Shown: in pieces, positions 59,912-64,000 of the stretch
How positions within the stretch are numbered: position 1 is the stretch's first letter
How the letters are laid out: every line of letters starts with the position of its first letter
DNA from: Lichenicoccus sp965213775
Lineage (GTDB): Bacteria > Pseudomonadota > Alphaproteobacteria > Acetobacterales > Acetobacteraceae
Reading direction: 5' to 3'
NCBI GenBank assembly: GCA_965213775.1
Contig: CBDCAC010000005.1
Coordinates: 496,001-560,000, forward strand
Length of the DNA: 64,000 nt
Made by a program: the position numbers and the translations under genes
Notes under the pieces: generated by a model
Told to the model about the DNA's origin: nothing
The model's input: the letters and a program-made list of their open reading frames with translations, nothing else
Database searches by the model: none

Positions 59912-61996
59912 TCATAGCGCGGCGTCGCCGGCGTCGGCGCGCAGCCGGTCGATCATGGCCAGGCGCGAGCGGACCGCGCCGGCGTCGAGCACGACGCCGC
60001 TCCCGTCGCGCAGGCGGCGGCGCCAGTTCGGATGCTCGTCGGTGGTGCCCGGCAGGTTGGGCTGCTCGACCAGGCCGAGCGCATCCTCGATCGGCACCAT
60101 GACCAGCTCGCAGCGGGCGCGCGCGGTGTGGCCGAGGGCCGCGTCGACCGCCGCCTCGGTGTCCTGCGGCGCCGGCTGCTCGCCGCTGGCGGCCCCGCTG
60201 CGGCACATTGCCTGCCACAGCGCCGCGCGGTCGGCCGCGCGCTCGGCGTGCTCCTTGTCGCGCTGCTCCGGCGCCATGCCCAGGATGCGGGCGCGCTCGC
60301 CGATATCGTGGCCCGACCACCAGCCGGCGACCGGCGGCAGGTCATGGGTGCTGGTCATGGCGCTGGCCCCGCGAGTCCATTGCGAGGGCGAGACGAAACC
60401 GTCCCCGTTGCGCTCGAACGCCAGCACCCGCATGCCGTCGATCCCGGCGCGCTGCAGCCGCTCCTGGAAGCCGTCGGGCACGGTGCCGAGATCCTCGGCC
60501 AGCACGATGGCGCGGTTGCGTACGGATTCCAGCTTGATCAAGCGGCGCAGATCGTCCTCGGGGAAGGCCAGGTAGCTGCCGTGGTCGGCACTCTCGCCGT
60601 CGGGGATGATCCACAGCCGGGCGATGCCCATGCCGTGGTCGATGCGCACGCCGCCGGCATGGCGCATGGCGCCGCGCAGCATCTCGATGAAGGCCCCGAA
60701 CCCGTTCTGCCGCAGCCCGCGGGCGGAGAAGGCGCTGATGCCCCAGTTCTGGCCACGCACCTGCAGCAGGTCGGGCGGCGCGCCGATGGTCAGGCCGAGC
60801 AGGCTCTCGCCGGGATGGCTCCAGCAATGGCTGCCGCCGGTATCGGTGCCCACTGCCAGGTCCGAGATCAGCCCGATCGCCATCCCCGCGTCGCGCGCCG
60901 CCTGCTGTGCCGCCGCCAGCTCGCGGTCGGCGCGGTACTGCAGCCACGCATGGAAGGCGACCTCGCGCGCATGGCTGCCGGCGAACGCGCGGCTGCCGGG
61001 CGCGTCGCGCGAGGCATACTGCTCGGGCCAGCTGCGCCAGTGCCACAGCGCCGGATCGCCGCCCCAGAGCTCGGCGTGCAGCGCCTCGAACAGGGCGTGG
61101 CCCTCGAGCTCGTCGCCGGCGCCGTCGCGGCCCGAGGCGCGCCAGGCGAGGAAGGCCGGGTCGTGGGCACCGTCGTCGTCGAACACGGCGCGCAGCCGAC
61201 GCAGCCGGTCGCGCGCCACCCCCGGCCAGTCGACCAGGTCGAGCGCCTCGAGCCGCGCCGCTTCCGCGCCCGGCGCCTCGGCCGCGATGTGCAGCGCATT
61301 CAGCATCACCCGGCTCGACGGCGCGTAGGGGCTGAAGCGGTCGGGATCGGCGGAGAACTGCGCGTGCACCGGGCTGATCGCGAGCGCGCTGGCACCGGCG
61401 GCGGCGGCCTCGCCGGCGAACGACGCGAGCGCGGCGTAGTCGCCGACGCCGCCATCGCCGTCGCGGCGCAGCGCGTAGAGCTGCACCGCGAGCCCCCAGG
61501 CGCGCGGACGGTCGTGGCCGAGCGCCTCGGCCACGGTGAAGCAGCGCGCCGGGGCCACCGCCAGGGTGATCTGCTGGCCGCCCATCTCCAGCCGGTGGTA
61601 GCCGGGCTGGTCGGGTGCCGTGATGCGGCTGCCGCTGCCCGCAGGCTCGGCCTGGCCCTCGAGGCTGCCGCCATCCTCGAGCGTGAGCCGCCACGGCCCC
61701 GGCGGCAGCGGCACGTCGACCGTCGCGGACAGCTCGGCGGTGAGCAGCGGCGGCGCCGACAGCGCCTCGCGCTCGAGTTGCTCGATGCGAGCGCGCAGCG
61801 CGTCGGGCGGCTCCGCGGCGAGCCCGAGGGCGGCGAGGATGCGCCGCAGATCCCGCTGTGCCACCGCATGGGTCTTGCCAAAGATGTCGCACCACTCGGT
61901 CGCGAGGCCGGCCAGCGCGCAGAGCCGGTCGAGCAGCGGGTCCGGCGCCGCGTCGGCGTCGTCCCCGGCCCGATCATCCTCGGAGGAGGCGTTCAT
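59912..61996 (-). CDS. malQ: 4-alpha-glucanotransferase (amylomaltase)
   Basis: 694 residues from ATG 61996. GH77 enzyme that transfers alpha-1,4-glucan chains. After an N-terminal beta-domain (about 75-155) the barrel begins with AWGLAVQLYALRRDGDGGVG. The nucleophile region is GGVRIDHGMGIARLWIIP (about 435), the acid/base is Glu in VLAEDLGTVPDGFQERL (about 493), and the transition-state Asp is in TSTHDLPPVAGWW. The glgB stop overlaps this start (ATGA), so they are coupled in glycogen metabolism. Confidence 0.93.
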   Translation of the reverse strand: MNASSEDDRAGDDADAAPDPLLDRLCALAGLATEWCDIFGKTHAVAQRDLRRILAALGLAAEPPDALRARIEQLEREALSAPPLLTAELSATVDVPLPPGPWRLTLEDGGSLEGQAEPAGSGSRITAPDQPGYHRLEMGGQQITLAVAPARCFTVAEALGHDRPRAWGLAVQLYALRRDGDGGVGDYAALASFAGEAAAAGASALAISPVHAQFSADPDRFSPYAPSSRVMLNALHIAAEAPGAEAARLEALDLVDWPGVARDRLRRLRAVFDDDGAHDPAFLAWRASGRDGAGDELEGHALFEALHAELWGGDPALWHWRSWPEQYASRDAPGSRAFAGSHAREVAFHAWLQYRADRELAAAQQAARDAGMAIGLISDLAVGTDTGGSHCWSHPGESLLGLTIGAPPDLLQVRGQNWGISAFSARGLRQNGFGAFIEMLRGAMRHAGGVRIDHGMGIARLWIIPDGESADHGSYLAFPEDDLRRLIKLESVRNRAIVLAEDLGTVPDGFQERLQRAGIDGMRVLAFERNGDGFVSPSQWTRGASAMTSTHDLPPVAGWWSGHDIGERARILGMAPEQRDKEHAERAADRAALWQAMCRSGAASGEQPAPQDTEAAVDAALGHTARARCELVMVPIEDALGLVEQPNLPGTTDEHPNWRRRLRDGSGVVLDAGAVRSRLAMIDRLRADAGDAAL

Positions 61997-64000
61997 ATCG
62001 GCGTCAGCACCAGGGTCGCGAGCGGCGGCAGCACCAGGCTGAGCGAGGCCGGCTGGTCGTGCAGGGCAAGTGCGTGCGCCTCCACGCTGCCGCCGTTGCC
62101 GACGTTGGAGCCGCCATAACGCGCGGCATCGGTGTTCAGCACCTCGCGCCACACCCCGGGCTGGGTCACGCCGACGCGGTAGCCATGCCGCGGCACCGGG
62201 GTGAAGTTGCACACCACCAGCACCGGCTTGTGCCCTGCGCCGCCGAGGCGCAGCCAGGCGAACACGCTCTGGTCGTCGTCGTGCAGCACCACCCAGCGGA
62301 AGCCGTCGGAGTCGCAATCCATGGCGTGCAGCGCCGGCAGCGTGGCGTAGATCCGGTTCAGGTCGCCGATCAGCAGCTGCACGCCGCGATGCATCGGATC
62401 GTCGAGGTGCCACCAGTCGAGTCCGGTATCGTGGTTCCACTCGCGGACCTGCGCGATCTCGCTGCCCATGAACAGCAGCTTCTTGCCCGGATGGGTCCAC
62501 ATGAAGCCGTAATAGGCGCGCAGGTTGGCGAATTTCTGCCAGGCGTCGCCGGGCATCTTGCCGATCATCGAGCCTTTTCCATACACCACCTCGTCGTGCG
62601 AGATCGGCAACATGAAGCGCTCGGAGAAGGCGTAGACCAGGCCGAACGAGATCTGGTTATGGTGCCAGCGGCGATAGACCGGCTGCTCCTCGATATAGTG
62701 CAGCGTGTCGTGCATCCACCCCATGTTCCACTTGTAGTCGAAACCGAGCCCGCCCTCGTCGGCGGGGCGCGAGACGTTGGGGAACGAGGTGGATTCCTCG
62801 GCGATCAGGATCGCCCCTGGTGCTGTCTCGTGCACCGCCCGGCTGAGGTCCTGCAGGAAGGCGATCGTCTCGAGGTTCTCGCGGCCGCCATAGCGGTTCG
62901 GCACCCACTCGCCCTGCTTGCGGCTGTAGTCGCGATACAGCATCGAGGCGACGGCATCGACGCGCAGCCCGTCGACGTGGAAATGCTGCAGCCAGAACAG
63001 GCCACCGGCGATCATGAAGCCGCGCACCTCGTCTCGGCCGAGATTATAGATGTAGGTGTTCCAGTCCTGGTGGAAGCCCTCGAACGGGTTGCCGTGCTCA
63101 TACAGCGGCGTGCCGTCGAAGCGGGCGAGGCCGTGGCTGTCGGTGGGGAAGTGCGCCGGCACCCAGTCCAGCAGCACGCCGATCCCGGCGGCGTGGCAGC
63201 GATCGACGAAGCGCGCGAACTGGGTGGGCGAGCCGAGCCGCGCGGTGGGCGCGAACTGGCTGAGCACCTGGTAGCCCCAGGAGCCGCCGAACGGGTGCTC
63301 CATCACCGGCATCAGCTCGACATGGGTGAAGCCGAGCTCGCCCAGGTAGGGGATCAGTCGGTCGCCGAGGCTGTCCCAGTTCGCGCTCGTGCCGTCATGC
63401 GGCAGCCACGACATGGCGTGCATCTCGTAGACCGAGATCGGCGCGTCCGGCGCCTGCCGCGCGGCGCGCCCGGCCATCCAGGCCTCGTCGCTCCAGGCGA
63501 AGTGCGGATCGTCGACCCGCGAGGCGGTCTGCGGCGGCGCCTCGGTGGCCCAGGCGACCGGGTCGGCGCGCCAGGGCAGCAGGTTGCCGTCAGCGCCGAC
63601 CAGCTCGTACTTGTAAAGCGCTCCGGCCTCGACGCGGGGGACGAACAGCTCCCACACCCCGGACGGGCTGCGCAGCCGCATCGGATGGCGCCGCCCGTCC
63701 CAGCCATTGAACGAGCCGACCACCGACACACGCTGCGCGTTCGGCGCCCAGACCGCGAAGCGGGTGCCGCGCACGCCGTCGATCTCCATCACGTGCGCGC
63801 CCAGCACGTGGCCGAGCTCGCGGTGGCGGCCCTCGGCGATCAGGTAGATGTCGAGCTCGCCCAGCAGCAGCCCGAAACTGTAGGGATCCTCGCTCTCGAC
63901 CGCGGTCTCGCCGCCGGCGCCGTCGCTGATGCGCGCGCGCAGCCGGTAGGGCACGGCGGCGCGCATCACGCCCGACCACAGACCGCCGGCATGGATGCGC
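61993..64000 (-). CDS. glgB: 1,4-alpha-glucan branching enzyme, 5' end beyond window
   Basis: At least 668 residues; the frame stays open to the right edge (VMRAAVPYRLRAR is preceded by more coding), so the N1 domain start is missing. Domains: CBM48 at about 55-140 (LGAHVMEIDGVRGTRFAVWA, SVVGSFNGWDGRRHPMR), then GH13. Catalytic Asp in DGLRVDAVASMLYRDYSRK, Glu in ILIAEESTSFP and Asp in MLPISHDEVVYGKGSM. Makes alpha-1,6 branches in glycogen. First visible gene of a glgB-malQ-otsA operon. Confidence 0.96.
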   Translation of the reverse strand, partial: RIHAGGLWSGVMRAAVPYRLRARISDGAGGETAVESEDPYSFGLLLGELDIYLIAEGRHRELGHVLGAHVMEIDGVRGTRFAVWAPNAQRVSVVGSFNGWDGRRHPMRLRSPSGVWELFVPRVEAGALYKYELVGADGNLLPWRADPVAWATEAPPQTASRVDDPHFAWSDEAWMAGRAARQAPDAPISVYEMHAMSWLPHDGTSANWDSLGDRLIPYLGELGFTHVELMPVMEHPFGGSWGYQVLSQFAPTARLGSPTQFARFVDRCHAAGIGVLLDWVPAHFPTDSHGLARFDGTPLYEHGNPFEGFHQDWNTYIYNLGRDEVRGFMIAGGLFWLQHFHVDGLRVDAVASMLYRDYSRKQGEWVPNRYGGRENLETIAFLQDLSRAVHETAPGAILIAEESTSFPNVSRPADEGGLGFDYKWNMGWMHDTLHYIEEQPVYRRWHHNQISFGLVYAFSERFMLPISHDEVVYGKGSMIGKMPGDAWQKFANLRAYYGFMWTHPGKKLLFMGSEIAQVREWNHDTGLDWWHLDDPMHRGVQLLIGDLNRIYATLPALHAMDCDSDGFRWVVLHDDDQSVFAWLRLGGAGHKPVLVVCNFTPVPRHGYRVGVTQPGVWREVLNTDAARYGGSNVGNGGSVEAHALALHDQPASLSLVLPPLATLVLTPI

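Overview
The window is GC-rich, densely coded chromosomal DNA from an alphaproteobacterium, most likely a member of the Acetobacteraceae (an inference from gene content: CobS/CobT with the J-domain/BolA pair, the cell-cycle regulator TrcR, DUF4167 after prmC, a uvrD-prmA-pepP cluster, and a dispersed hairpin repeat between genes). Nearly all of it is core metabolism and housekeeping. There are no rRNA genes, CRISPR arrays or prophage genes, and no gene-free stretch longer than 300 bases.

Layout. 0-3 kb: start of an alpha/beta hydrolase, a PLP amino-acid decarboxylase and a sulfotransferase-like protein. 3-8.6 kb: cobT, cobS, a J-domain protein and divergent bolA, then a slipin/ankyrin pair. 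8.8-19.3 kb: a CoA-type Nudix enzyme, a 2-oxoadipate dioxygenase (HglS type), a di-haem peroxidase with a cupredoxin, a chemoreceptor, an AmaB-type aldehyde dehydrogenase and an amino-acid permease. HglS, AmaB and the permease suggest lysine/pipecolate/2-aminoadipate catabolism. 19.4-26.3 kb: msrA, ispG, hisS, prfA, prmC and a DUF4167 protein. 26.3-29.2 kb: an MscS channel, tRNA-Met(CAT), a DoxX protein, DUF3253 and a degenerate EAL protein. 29.3-36 kb: a tightly packed minus-strand operon uvrD-prmA-GNAT-pepP-NAD-IDH. 36-38.4 kb: two RadC paralogues (one lacking its metal motif) around a HAD phosphatase. 38.5-47.3 kb: purE-purK, two small DUF465 genes, trcR, hsp20 with a probable ROSE RNA thermometer, rpmE, pdxY, a beta-roll protein, mscL, a quinone-oxidoreductase-like enzyme and a lipoprotein. 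47.4-54.8 kb: secD-secF, a Gfo/Idh/MocA oxidoreductase, a NarK-type transporter, pterin carbinolamine dehydratase and the ABC-F protein Uup. 54.9-58.2 kb: a 3.3-kb IS4-family insertion carrying a LysR/SDR pair. 58.3-64 kb: otsA, malQ and glgB (cut by the window end) for trehalose and glycogen metabolism.

The most unusual signal is a family of about 110-bp multi-hairpin repeats in two sequence types. Four hairpins surround an A/T-rich centre and the ends are inverted repeats. There are at least eleven full, partial or decayed copies. Several run into the 3' ends of genes and supply the last codons and stop (PLP decarboxylase, slipin, GNAT, PurK, Gfo/Idh). One copy was split by the 3.3-kb IS4-type insertion, leaving a 12-bp direct repeat on each side. 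All coordinates and motifs come from reading the sequence by eye; family names rest on motif recognition, not database searches.
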